6,900 bases of DNA from Paracoccaceae bacterium (GCA_020832725.1 JAFIEC010000187.1:1-6900); one strand, 5' to 3'; positions 1-5,782 are shown, counted from the stretch's first letter. Numbers and translations are program-made. The notes: generated by a model not told the origin, from the letters alone.

Positions 1-1
1 C

Positions 2-673
2 TGGGCGGGAATGGGCGCGCTTCCGGTGGTGACGGCGCAGGGCGGTCTGGGTGTTGGCGGCGGGCTTGCGGCACCGCTTGCCGCTCTCGCTGCGGTGGCG
101 GTCGTGGTTGGTCTGCGGGCCATGCCGGGCAAGCGGCTGCCGCCAAGGCATCTGTGGATCGCGGCCGGGCTGCTGGCGCTGCTGGCGCTGGGCAATCTGG
201 TCGTGGCCGGACAGCCCTGGGGCATTGTCTACGGGTTGGGGCTGTGGGGTGCCAAGGTCGCGCCGGCCGGTGGAGCCGCCCTGGCGTCCAACGCTTTCTG
301 GGCGGCACCCGCCAATGCCGAGCGCCTGTCCGAAAGCCTGCTGACCGATGTCACCACCCTGACCAATGTCGGGCTGCTTGTCGGGGCCTGGGCGGTCATG
401 CGCTGGCGGGCCATGCCGGGGGCGCAGGTGGCCTGGCTTGCCCCCTCGGGATGGGCGGCGGTGATGGTGGCGGGCCTCGTTCTGGGCTATTCGGCGCGCA
501 TGGCGTTCGGCTGCAATGTCGGCGCGTTCTTCAGCGGCATCTCCACCGGAAGCCTGCATGGCTGGGTATGGTTCGCGGCCGCCTTTGCGGGTTCGGCTCT
601 GGGCATACGGCTGCGGCCGCTGCTGTTGCGCCCGGCTCCCGCTCGGGGCGGGATGGCGGAGGGGCGGGCATGA
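2..673 (+). CDS. YeeE/YedE family sulfur-compound (thiosulfate-type) permease, 5' end cut by the window
   Basis: The frame is open to the left edge, so this is the C-terminal part (about 223 residues) of a protein that in this family usually has 350-400. The ATG at 11 is probably internal. Several hydrophobic membrane segments are visible. Near the end is the family signature RMAFGCNVGAFFSGI (Cys codon at 512-514), followed by GSLHGWVWFAAAF and a short basic cytoplasmic tail. In characterised YeeE proteins, conserved cysteines in GCxxG-type motifs pass thiosulfate through the membrane by transient S-S contacts; here only the last such cysteine lies inside the window. The family includes YeeE, YedE and SoxT-like proteins, and the exact substrate cannot be read from the sequence. 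The stop codon overlaps the start of the next gene (ATGA at 670-673), so the two genes are probably translationally coupled. Family assignment is firm; substrate is inferred. Confidence 0.88.
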   Translation, partial: WAGMGALPVVTAQGGLGVGGGLAAPLAALAAVAVVVGLRAMPGKRLPPRHLWIAAGLLALLALGNLVVAGQPWGIVYGLGLWGAKVAPAGGAALASNAFWAAPANAERLSESLLTDVTTLTNVGLLVGAWAVMRWRAMPGAQVAWLAPSGWAAVMVAGLVLGYSARMAFGCNVGAFFSGISTGSLHGWVWFAAAFAGSALGIRLRPLLLRPAPARGGMAEGRA

Positions 674-852
674 GCGCGCCAATCGCCCGCCCGTCGCGGC
701 CCGTCACGGGTCTTCTCGCTCTGGCGCTTGTCGTCGCCATGCTCGCACTCGATCTGGCGCGTACGCCGCTGCCCGATCCGTTCTCGATGCCGCCGCCTCT
801 GGCGCTGGGCTCGGGACAGGCGCCGGGGGGGGCACATTGCTCGGGAGGCTGA
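670..852 (+). CDS. Small one-helix membrane protein (60 aa) with C-terminal GGAHCSGG tail
   Basis: The start is supported by a GGAGGGG ribosome site at 658-664, five bases before the ATG, and by the ATGA overlap with the permease gene. The product has a short N-terminus with Arg7 and Arg10, one hydrophobic segment at about residues 12-29, and a proline-rich stretch (residues 33-43). It ends in GGAHCSGG with a single cysteine, Cys57. By the positive-inside rule the tail should face the periplasm. I do not recognise a named family. The end resembles the GGCGG sulfur-carrying arm of SoxY only in general form: a lone cysteine among glycines at the extreme C-terminus. Coupling to a sulfur permease makes a sulfur-handling role possible but unproven. 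A run of eight G (825-832) lies just before the cysteine codon. The stop is 22 bp from the stop of the convergent gene. Confidence 0.72.
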   Translation: MSAPIARPSRPVTGLLALALVVAMLALDLARTPLPDPFSMPPPLALGSGQAPGGAHCSGG

Positions 853-874
853 ACACCGCGCCGCGCCGCGCAAG

Positions 875-1195
875 TCACAACTCCCTGGGGCCCTCGTCAT
901 CTTCGGCGGGGGCCGCATCATCCGGCGGTCTCCGCCGACGGATGATGATGTCGCCGTTCGGGAGCACCTCGGGCGGGTGGTAGAGGCGGGCGTCATCCAC
1001 AAGCCCGCGCAGGTCCTCGACCATCGGCATCAGGTCGGACAGCAGGTTGTCCAGCAGCAGCCGCGCCCCTTCGGACAGCCGCCCCCAGCCTTCGGCATAG
1101 CCGTTGCGACCGGTCTCTGCCGCGCCGGGCGCGGCGATGCCCAGCGACAGGGCGAGTGAGAGGGCGATCACGGGGGCGGTGGCGTTTCGGTGCAT
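875..1195 (-). CDS. Exported small protein with PPEVLPNGDIIIRRR motif (106 aa), function unknown
   Basis: It has an N-terminal signal peptide: a hydrophobic core at about residues 8-21, with possible cleavage after GAA at residue 26, so the product should be periplasmic. The mature part is a predicted amphipathic helix (about 38-70, with the pattern LLLDNLLSDLMPMVEDLRGL). Then comes the block PPEVLPNGDIIIRRR (74-88) and a variable acidic tail ending DDEGPREL. I recall small proteins with this helix plus EVLPNGDIIIRR layout as common in Rhodobacteraceae, some carrying an unsupported 'AAA ATPase' label. There is no Walker motif here, so that label should not be used. The start has a GAGG ribosome site (1201-1204 on the complement), five bases away. 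It lies 67 bp downstream of the djlA-like gene on the same strand. A TAGGAT at 1222-1227 could be a -10 box, but no good -35 accompanies it. Real gene, unknown role. Confidence 0.8.
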   Translation of the reverse strand: MHRNATAPVIALSLALSLGIAAPGAAETGRNGYAEGWGRLSEGARLLLDNLLSDLMPMVEDLRGLVDDARLYHPPEVLPNGDIIIRRRRPPDDAAPAEDDEGPREL

Positions 1196-1262
1196 GGCAG
1201 CCTCGGATTCCGAATGCCGCCATCCTACACCGGAACCGCCCTTCGCACAGCCCCGCGCAGTC

Positions 1263-1958
1263 TCAGGCCGCGTGGCGGTCTCGGATCGCCTCCCAGGCGC
1301 GGTTGACCGTTGCCAGCCGCGCCTCGGCCAGCCTGACGGCCTCTTCGGGTACCCCGCGGGCGGCCAGACGGTCGGGATGGGAGTCCATCACCGCCTCGCG
1401 CCAGCGGCGACGGATCTCGGCAAGCGGCATCCCGCGATCCGCTCCAAGGGCGCGATAGGGATCATCCTCGCCTCTCTGCACGATACGTGCCCGCATGCAC
1501 TCGAAGCGGTCTCGCGGGATGTGGAAGATCTCTGCCACCCGGGCCAGGAACGCATCTTCTGCCTCGTGGTAATCGCCATCGGCCATGGCGATCTGGAACA
1601 ACCCCTCCAGCACATCCTCCAGCATGGGATCGGCCTCGCCGGGCTCTGCGCGGAACAGGCGGGCAAGGCTTGCGGCATATTCCTCGAATCCCGCGACATC
1701 GGTGCGGGCGAGGTTGAACACATGCGCGGCATTCCCCTCCTCTCCGGGGGGGATGACGAAGATCGACCGGAATACGGCGATCTCGTCGCGGGTCACTGTG
1801 CCGTCGGCCTTGGCAAGCTTGGCCCCCAGGGCGATCACGCCGATGGTAAAGGCGATGGAACGCTCGGGTGGCGGCCGCCAGGGTGCGAAGAAGCCACGCA
1901 GCCCCTCGCCCGCAGCCAGGGCCGAGAGCGAATCCGCCAGCTTTCTCCAGATCGACAT
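1263..1958 (-). CDS. djlA: DjlA-family co-chaperone: TerB-like domain plus C-terminal J domain
   Basis: The 231-residue product has a TerB/tellurite-resistance-type helical domain at about residues 35-160, with paired acidic segments such as AKADGTVTRDE (49-59) and AMADGDYHEAED (124-135). A J domain follows at about 166-231, with the DPYRALG opening and the HPD tripeptide at 194-196 (SHPDRL) that stimulates the ATPase of DnaK/Hsp70. This is the DjlA layout, but the N-terminal membrane helix of E. coli DjlA is absent, so the protein should be cytosolic; symbol djlA is used at family level. The start is supported by GGGAGA (1964-1969, complement) five bases before the ATG and by a promoter just upstream. 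It follows the imuA-like gene on the same strand (70-bp gap) and precedes a small exported protein. Its client in this organism is unknown. Confidence 0.9.
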   Translation of the reverse strand: MSIWRKLADSLSALAAGEGLRGFFAPWRPPPERSIAFTIGVIALGAKLAKADGTVTRDEIAVFRSIFVIPPGEEGNAAHVFNLARTDVAGFEEYAASLARLFRAEPGEADPMLEDVLEGLFQIAMADGDYHEAEDAFLARVAEIFHIPRDRFECMRARIVQRGEDDPYRALGADRGMPLAEIRRRWREAVMDSHPDRLAARGVPEEAVRLAEARLATVNRAWEAIRDRHAA

Positions 1959-1979
1959 GCACGTCTCCCGCCAGAGGCT

Positions 1980-2008
1980 ATCCTATGCGCGGCCGTCGCT
2001 CTTGTCAG
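1980..2008 (-). promoter_or_regulatory. Predicted sigma70-type promoter for the djlA-like gene
   Basis: Reading the minus strand, CTGACA (2008-2003; five of six bases match TTGACA), a 17-base spacer and TAGGAT (1985-1980; four of six match TATAAT) form a well-spaced promoter. The expected start of transcription near 1973 leaves a leader of about 15 bases that still contains the GGGAGA ribosome site. The -35 hexamer is the end of the inner copy of the 24-bp tandem repeat. This is read by eye and not tested. Confidence 0.5.
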
Positions 2009-2050
2009 CCCGAAGGGGTGGTCTGGTGTCAGCCCGGAGGGGTGGTCTCG
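2003..2050. repeat. Tandem duplication of a 24-bp unit (two copies, two mismatches)
   Basis: Copy one is 2003-2026 and copy two is 2027-2050. Both begin TGTCAGCCCG and share AGGGGTGGTCT; they differ at the 11th base (A/G) and the 23rd (G/C). On the minus strand each copy contains ACCACCCC followed by CGGGCTGACA. The TGA in CTGACA of the outer copy is the stop codon of the imuA-like gene, and the same CTGACA in the inner copy is the -35 hexamer of the djlA promoter. The repeat appears to have arisen by duplication of the gene's 3' end. Confidence 0.85.
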
Positions 2051-2703
2051 TGACCCGGCGCGGCGTCGGGCGGATGGGCGATAAAGGCTGCGCCTTCTCG
2101 CCGCAAGAGCCAGCTTGCAGGCGGTGCGGTGCGGGCCCGCCGCCGCTCCAGCCGCCACCACGCCGGGCCGCCATGGGCGGGAAGGGGCGCAAGGTGCCAG
2201 CGGCTTTCCACGCCCGCCGCTCCGCCATCGCCGGGGGTCAGCGCCAGGCCCACCGGGGCAAGCCGACCCTCTGTCGCGCCGGTTTCGGCGGCAAGGTGCA
2301 GCCGGCGCACGGCCGTCAGCCCGGGCGGCTGGGGCAGTTCGGCCACCGCCAGCCCGGCCTCGCCGCTGCGCAGCACCTCCTCGAGGCACCAGAAGATATC
2401 CTCGGTGCGCCGGGGTGTCACCACGACCAGCCGCCCCGGATCGAGGAACGGGGCCAGCCCCGGGGGAAAGGGCGCGGTGGTTTCCCAGCCCTGGCGTATC
2501 CAGAAGACGGGTGCCGCATCGGCCGCCATCTGTGCCCGGGCGGCCAGCAGCCCCAGCACGAGGCGGGCGGGACCACAGCCTTCGTGCAGGCGGGTGCGGG
2601 CCAGCGCGATCCGCCCGGCATCACCCCGCGCAAGCATCAGCGGCGGCGGCCCCGGGCGGGGTCCGGCATGGGCCGAGAGATGGGACAGGGCAAGCGCGAC
2701 CAT
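2029..2703 (-). CDS. imuA: ImuA-like SOS mutagenesis protein (RecA-like fold, no Walker A)
   Basis: This 224-residue protein matches the alphaproteobacterial ImuA family: RLHEGCGPARLVLGLLAARA (39-57) near the start, PVFWIRQGW (65-73), a central VVVTPRRTEDIFWCLEEVLRSG (93-114), PPGLTAVRRLHLAAETG (126-142), GLALTPGDGGAAGVESRW (152-169) and a basic WRLERRRARTAPPASW (183-198). ImuA works with ImuB and DnaE2 in damage-induced translesion synthesis. It is RecA-like but, as here, lacks a clear GKT nucleotide-binding loop. The start is supported by AGAGGG (2709-2714, complement) five bases before the ATG, and by a LexA box 16 bases upstream of the gene. No imuB or dnaE2 lies beside it: downstream is a djlA-like gene and upstream a divergent reductase. 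It could be a diverged paralogue rather than the mutasome subunit. Confidence 0.75.
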   Translation of the reverse strand: MVALALSHLSAHAGPRPGPPPLMLARGDAGRIALARTRLHEGCGPARLVLGLLAARAQMAADAAPVFWIRQGWETTAPFPPGLAPFLDPGRLVVVTPRRTEDIFWCLEEVLRSGEAGLAVAELPQPPGLTAVRRLHLAAETGATEGRLAPVGLALTPGDGGAAGVESRWHLAPLPAHGGPAWWRLERRRARTAPPASWLLRREGAAFIAHPPDAAPGHETTPPG

Positions 2704-2719
2704 GGCGACCCTCTAGCAT

Positions 2720-2734
2720 GTTCTTTATTTGTTC
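2720..2734. promoter_or_regulatory. LexA box (GTTC-N7-GTTC) between imuA and the aldo/keto reductase gene
   Basis: GTTC at 2720-2723, seven bases TTTATTT, and GTTC at 2731-2734 exactly fit the direct-repeat LexA operator known from Rhodobacter, Caulobacter and rhizobia. On the minus strand it reads GAACAAATAAAGAAC and ends 16 bases from the imuA start codon. A TTGAGA that could serve as a -35 for imuA (2738-2733, complement) abuts and overlaps the box, so bound LexA would block that promoter. The box is 84 bases upstream of the reductase start and could also affect that gene, but this is not required by the sequence. Confidence 0.8.
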
Positions 2735-2818
2735 TCAATCCGGCGGCGATGGGGTCCTTCCTCTTTCTGCCCTTGCCAGCAGCGCCGAAGCCCTTACCCT
2801 TGCGGAAAAGGAGCAGCC

Positions 2819-3868
2819 ATGACCCAGATCGCCCCCCGCCGGCTGGGCCCCGCCGGGCCCCTCGTCAGCCCCTGGTGCCTTGGCACCATGACATTCGGCA
2901 CCCAGACCGACCCTGCCACCGCCCATGCCCAGATCGATGCCGCGCTGGCCGCAGGCGTCACCTTTCTCGATACCGCCGAGATGTATCCCACCAACCCGGC
3001 GACGGCCGAGACGGTGGGGCGCACCGAGCAGATCATCGGCGACTGGCTGCGCGGTGGCGGCGACCGCGACAGGCTGACCATTGCCACCAAGATGACCGGG
3101 CCGGGGCGGATGGTGCGGCCGGGCAGGCCGCCCGACGGCGCGGCCATGCGCGAGGCGGTGGAGGGATCTTTGCGGCGCCTGGGACTGGAAAGGATCGATC
3201 TCTACCAGATTCACTGGCCCGCCCGCGGCTCCTATCATTTTCGCCAGATGTGGGGCTTCGACGCCACCACCCAGCAGCGGGAGGAGACCCGCGCCCACAT
3301 GGCCGACCTGTTGCAGACGGCAGGTGCGCTTGTGAGAGAGGGCAAGATCGCCCATTTCGGCCTGTCCAACGAAAGCGCATGGGGCCTGACCACATGGACC
3401 CGCATCGCCGAGGCCACCGGCAGCCCGCGCCCGGTCTCGGTCCAGAACGAGTACTCGCTCCTGTGCCGGATCGCGGATACCGACATGGCCGAGGCCCTGC
3501 ACCACGAGGGCGCGCGGATGCTTGCCTATTCGCCGCTCGCCTCGGGTCTGCTGAGCGGGAAATACGCAGGCGACGTGACCCCCGAGAACAGTCGGCGGGC
3601 GGTGAACCCCGCGCTCAACGGCCGGATCACCCCGCGCGTGTGGGAGGCGGTCTCGGCCTATCTCGGGATCGCCCAGCGCCACGGGCTCGATCCGGTCCAC
3701 ATGGCGCTTGCCTTCGTGCGTGACCGGCCGTTCATGGGGGCTGTGATCTTCGGGGCCAGCACCCTGGAGCAGCTGGAGCACATCCTCGCCGGGCTGCATG
3801 TGACGCTGGACGACGAGGTGCGGGCCGAGATCGACGCGGCCCACAAGCTGCATCCGTTGCCTTTCTGA
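2819..3868 (+). CDS. tas: NADP(H)-dependent aldo/keto reductase, Tas-like
   Basis: The 349-residue product is a full-length aldo/keto reductase of the Tas type. It should reduce aldehydes or ketones with NADPH in the cytosol; the natural substrate is unknown. The catalytic tetrad is visible: Asp51 and Tyr56 in FLDTAEMY, Lys91 in IATKM, and His132 in DLYQIHWP. Typical later motifs are GKIAHFGLSNESAWG, QNEYSLLCR, AYSPLASGLLSGKY and the C-terminal GASTLEQLEHIL involved in cofactor binding. I chose the ATG at 2819 over an in-frame ATG at 2729 because AAGGAG (2808-2813) precedes it by five bases and because the family's N-terminus begins with the RRLGPAGPLVSPWCLGTMTFG strand-turn pattern; the extra 30 residues look non-coding and would overlap the LexA box. 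Its stop overlaps the lipocalin start by one base, so the two form an operon. Confidence 0.92.
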   Translation: MTQIAPRRLGPAGPLVSPWCLGTMTFGTQTDPATAHAQIDAALAAGVTFLDTAEMYPTNPATAETVGRTEQIIGDWLRGGGDRDRLTIATKMTGPGRMVRPGRPPDGAAMREAVEGSLRRLGLERIDLYQIHWPARGSYHFRQMWGFDATTQQREETRAHMADLLQTAGALVREGKIAHFGLSNESAWGLTTWTRIAEATGSPRPVSVQNEYSLLCRIADTDMAEALHHEGARMLAYSPLASGLLSGKYAGDVTPENSRRAVNPALNGRITPRVWEAVSAYLGIAQRHGLDPVHMALAFVRDRPFMGAVIFGASTLEQLEHILAGLHVTLDDEVRAEIDAAHKLHPLPF

Positions 3869-4419
3869 TGCGGGTCCGGATTGCCCTCGCCACCCTTGTC
3901 GTGCTGGCGCTGACGCTGGCCACCGTGCCGCCCGCCGCCGCGCAGGGATACCGCGATCGCGCGGTGCCGATGCGTGTGGTCGAGACGCTCGACCTCGAAC
4001 GCTATCAGGGGCTCTGGTACGAAATCGCCCGTTTCCCCAACCGGTTCGAACGGGGCTGCGCCGCGGTCACCGCGGAATACACCCTGCGCGCCGACGGACA
4101 GGTGGACGTGCGCAACACCTGCAGGCGCGGCGGCCCTGACGGTCCGGCAGAGGCGATAGAGGGCGTCGCGCGTGTCGAAGGGCCGGGGCGGTTGTCGGTG
4201 TCCTTCGTTTCCTGGCTGCCCTTCGCACGGGGCGATTACTGGGTGCTGGCGGTGGACCGCGACTACCGCGTTGCAGTCGTGGGCACGCCCGCCGGGCGTA
4301 CGGGCTGGATCCTCGCCCGCAATCCGCGGATCACGCCCGCGCAGCTGGAGGCCGCTCTCGCCGCGCTGGTGCGGAACGGATACGATGTGACGGCGCTGGA
4401 ATTCGTCGAACACCCCTGA
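3868..4419 (+). CDS. blc: Lipocalin family protein (Blc-type), secreted to the periplasm
   Basis: This 183-residue protein has a signal peptide (hydrophobic residues 5-19, likely cut near PPAAAQG at 25-27) followed by the lipocalin domain. The GxW motif is in ERYQGLWYEIARFPNRFERGC (Gly48, Trp50). Further on are the YWVLAVD strand (124-130), VAVVGTPAGRTGWILARNP (135-153) and a C-terminal helix (PAQLEAALAALVRNGYD), all typical of bacterial Blc. Bacterial lipocalins bind fatty acids or lysophospholipids and help envelope maintenance. E. coli Blc is an outer-membrane lipoprotein, but no lipobox cysteine is present here, so the protein should be soluble in the periplasm. Cys64 and Cys85 are its only cysteines and may form a disulfide. 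There is no Shine-Dalgarno sequence of its own; the start overlaps the reductase stop (TGATG at 3866-3870), implying translational coupling. Confidence 0.9.
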   Translation: MRVRIALATLVVLALTLATVPPAAAQGYRDRAVPMRVVETLDLERYQGLWYEIARFPNRFERGCAAVTAEYTLRADGQVDVRNTCRRGGPDGPAEAIEGVARVEGPGRLSVSFVSWLPFARGDYWVLAVDRDYRVAVVGTPAGRTGWILARNPRITPAQLEAALAALVRNGYDVTALEFVEHP

Positions 4420-4565
4420 TCGGACATGTCGCGCGGCGCGCAAACCGCGCATCGCCATGCCGGTGGCTGCCCGCTCTCCATGGCGAGGGCCCTTGCGGCG
4501 GGGCAAGAGAGGCTGTAGCGCGGTCGGATTGCGCGCGCCTGCCCGCGGCCCCAGCCGGACCCGCC

Positions 4566-5510
4566 ATGCTGTCGATCCTCGCGATCATCACCCCCGTCTT
4601 TGCACTGATCGTGCTGGGCTATGGCCTGCGGCGTGCCGGGATCCCCGGCCCGGGTTTCTGGGAGATGAACGACCGGCTCTCCTATTGGGTACTTATGCCC
4701 GCGCTCATCTTCTCCCAGGTGTCGACATCGGATTTCGGGGACCAGCCCCTGGGTGCCTTTGCGGCCACGCTGTTGGGGGGCTTTGCCCTGGCGGTCGCCA
4801 CGGCTGCGGTGCTGTCGCGGCTTCTCGGTCTGAAAGGGCCGGCCGCGACCTCTGTCCTGCAGGGGGGCTCGCGGCACAATTCGTTTCTCGTGCTGGCGGT
4901 GTCGGGGGCCTGGCTCGGCCCCGAGGGGCTGGCCATGGCGGTTCTGGGGGTGGCGATCCTGGTGCCGGTCACCAATATCGTCGTCGTCACCGCCATGAGT
5001 GCGATTCTGCGGGCTGCCGATATGCGCGGGCTGGCGCGGCTGGCAGGGGCGATCCTGCGCGATCTGGCGCGCAACCCGCTCATCCTGTCGGTCGGGGCGG
5101 GGGTGCTGGCCAACATCGCCGGTGCCCGGGCGATTCCGGTGGTCCACGATGCCGCGGCGATGCTGGGGGCGGCGGCGCTGCCGATCCTGCTACTATGCGT
5201 GGGTGCCGCGCTTCGGCTGCGGGGGATGGCGGCGGATGCGGCCCCGCTTGCCGCAGCCTTCACGGCCAAACTTGTGGCCTTTCCGCTGGCCACGCTGGCC
5301 ATTGGCCTGTCGCTCGGCCTGCCGCCAGTGTTGCTGACGGTGGCCATGATCTTTGCCTCTGTGCCCACCGCTGCGGCGGCCCAGGCGCTGGCGCGCCTGA
5401 TGGGGGGGGATGTGCCGCTGATGTCCGCGATCATCACGTTGCAGACGGCTGTCAGCTTTCTCACACTGCCCGTGATGATGGCAATGACCGCCTGGATCGT
5501 GGGCGTTTGA
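4566..5510 (+). CDS. AEC-family (auxin efflux carrier-like) membrane transporter
   Basis: This 314-residue, highly hydrophobic protein has the size and pattern of the AEC family, about ten helices in two five-helix halves. It starts MLSILAIITPVFALIVLGYG, has NDRLSYWVLMPALIFSQVST in helix 2, LQGGSRHNSFL in the middle of the first half, a polar linker, LARNPLILSVGAGVLANIAG at the start of the second half, then LPILLLCVGAALR and IFASVPTAAAAQALARLMGG. AEC proteins transport organic acids such as malate or malonate, or other small solutes; the substrate cannot be read here. The start fits the usual family N-terminus, although no strong ribosome site precedes it. A 146-bp gap (4420-4565) with only weak hairpins (GCGCGG/CCGCGC at 4431-4450; CTTGC/GCAAG at 4492-4507) separates it from the lipocalin gene. 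It contains a run of eight G at 5402-5409. Confidence 0.9.
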   Translation: MLSILAIITPVFALIVLGYGLRRAGIPGPGFWEMNDRLSYWVLMPALIFSQVSTSDFGDQPLGAFAATLLGGFALAVATAAVLSRLLGLKGPAATSVLQGGSRHNSFLVLAVSGAWLGPEGLAMAVLGVAILVPVTNIVVVTAMSAILRAADMRGLARLAGAILRDLARNPLILSVGAGVLANIAGARAIPVVHDAAAMLGAAALPILLLCVGAALRLRGMAADAAPLAAAFTAKLVAFPLATLAIGLSLGLPPVLLTVAMIFASVPTAAAAQALARLMGGDVPLMSAIITLQTAVSFLTLPVMMAMTAWIVGV

Positions 5511-5641
5511 GTGAATCGAACACCGCGCTTGCACGATACGAAATTTTGTGTCTCTGTGAGTTTACCGAATTGAGGGCCCCTGCCGTCGGGTAACTGGCGG
5601 TAAAGCGGGGAGGCGCGGGCCCGGGTTCGACTGGGAGGAGG
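5511..5641. other. Non-coding region between the transporter stop and the terminator; possible small-RNA or long 3' UTR
   Basis: No convincing coding frame is present. The first part holds an AT-rich imperfect dyad, unusual for this GC-rich window. The second part is G-rich and can form small stems: CCGTC at 5583-5587 with GGCGG at 5596-5600 (one G-U pair), and two GGGCCC palindromes at 5574-5579 and 5617-5622. I checked for a tRNA on both strands because TTCGA-type loops occur at 5514-5518 and 5625-5629, but acceptor and T-stem pairing fail. With the terminator that follows, this could be the tail of the transporter transcript or an independent small RNA; the sequence does not decide. Confidence 0.35.
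5535..5552. promoter_or_regulatory. AT-rich imperfect 18-bp dyad, candidate operator
   Basis: GATACGAAA (5535-5543) and TTTTGTGTC (5544-5552) are inverted complements at seven of nine positions. It stands out against the GC-rich background, 25 bases after the transporter stop. It could be a regulator-binding site or part of a promoter for the downstream non-coding region. No clear -35/-10 pair with good spacing was found, so this is a weak call. Confidence 0.25.
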
Positions 5642-5672
5642 GAAGCCCCGGCGATGGCCGGGGCTTCTTTCC
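5642..5672 (+). terminator. Strong intrinsic terminator
   Basis: GAAGCCCCGGC (5642-5652), loop GATG, and GCCGGGGCTTC (5657-5667) make a perfect 11-bp stem. It is followed by TTT and CC, and the stem can extend a further five pairs with the preceding GGAGG if two G-U pairs are allowed. The short T run on the plus side indicates rightward termination, of the transporter transcript or of an RNA starting in the preceding region. The next gene starts 110 bases later and therefore should have its own promoter between 5673 and 5782. Confidence 0.85.
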
Positions 5673-5782
5673 GTTCCGGCACCTGCATCCCCATGGCCAC
5701 CGAAGCGCAGGCATTCCCCGGCAGCGGTGCTTGCGTCCGGTACCCGATTGGGTCCATCTGGGCCAACATCAGGATCGGACAG

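Noticed and set aside
875..1195. Label of AAA-type ATPase for the 106-residue protein
   Set aside because: No Walker A or B motif is present and the protein is too short; it looks like a small exported protein.
2729..2818. 30-residue N-terminal extension of the aldo/keto reductase
   Set aside because: The start at 2819 has an AAGGAG site at ideal spacing and begins at the family's usual N-terminus; the extension would overlap the LexA box.
1585..3723. A 712-codon open frame on the plus strand
   Set aside because: It is antisense to the djlA-like and imuA-like genes and out of frame with the reductase. The product is Pro/Arg/Gly-rich with no domain.
4431..4507. Two small inverted repeats as a terminator for the reductase-lipocalin operon
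   Set aside because: The stems are five to six pairs long, separated from any T run, and no better than chance in DNA of this composition.
5490..5640. Possible tRNA on either strand, suggested by TTCGA loops at 5514-5518 (complement) and 5625-5629
   Set aside because: The T-stem pairing is incomplete in both cases and no matching 5' acceptor arm is found; one candidate would also overlap the transporter stop codon.
5654..5782. In-frame upstream ATG that would extend ParC by 43 residues, preceded by GGAGGAGGG
   Set aside because: The ATG lies in the loop of a perfect terminator stem, the added residues do not look like ParC, and the ATG at 5783 gives a normal ParC start.
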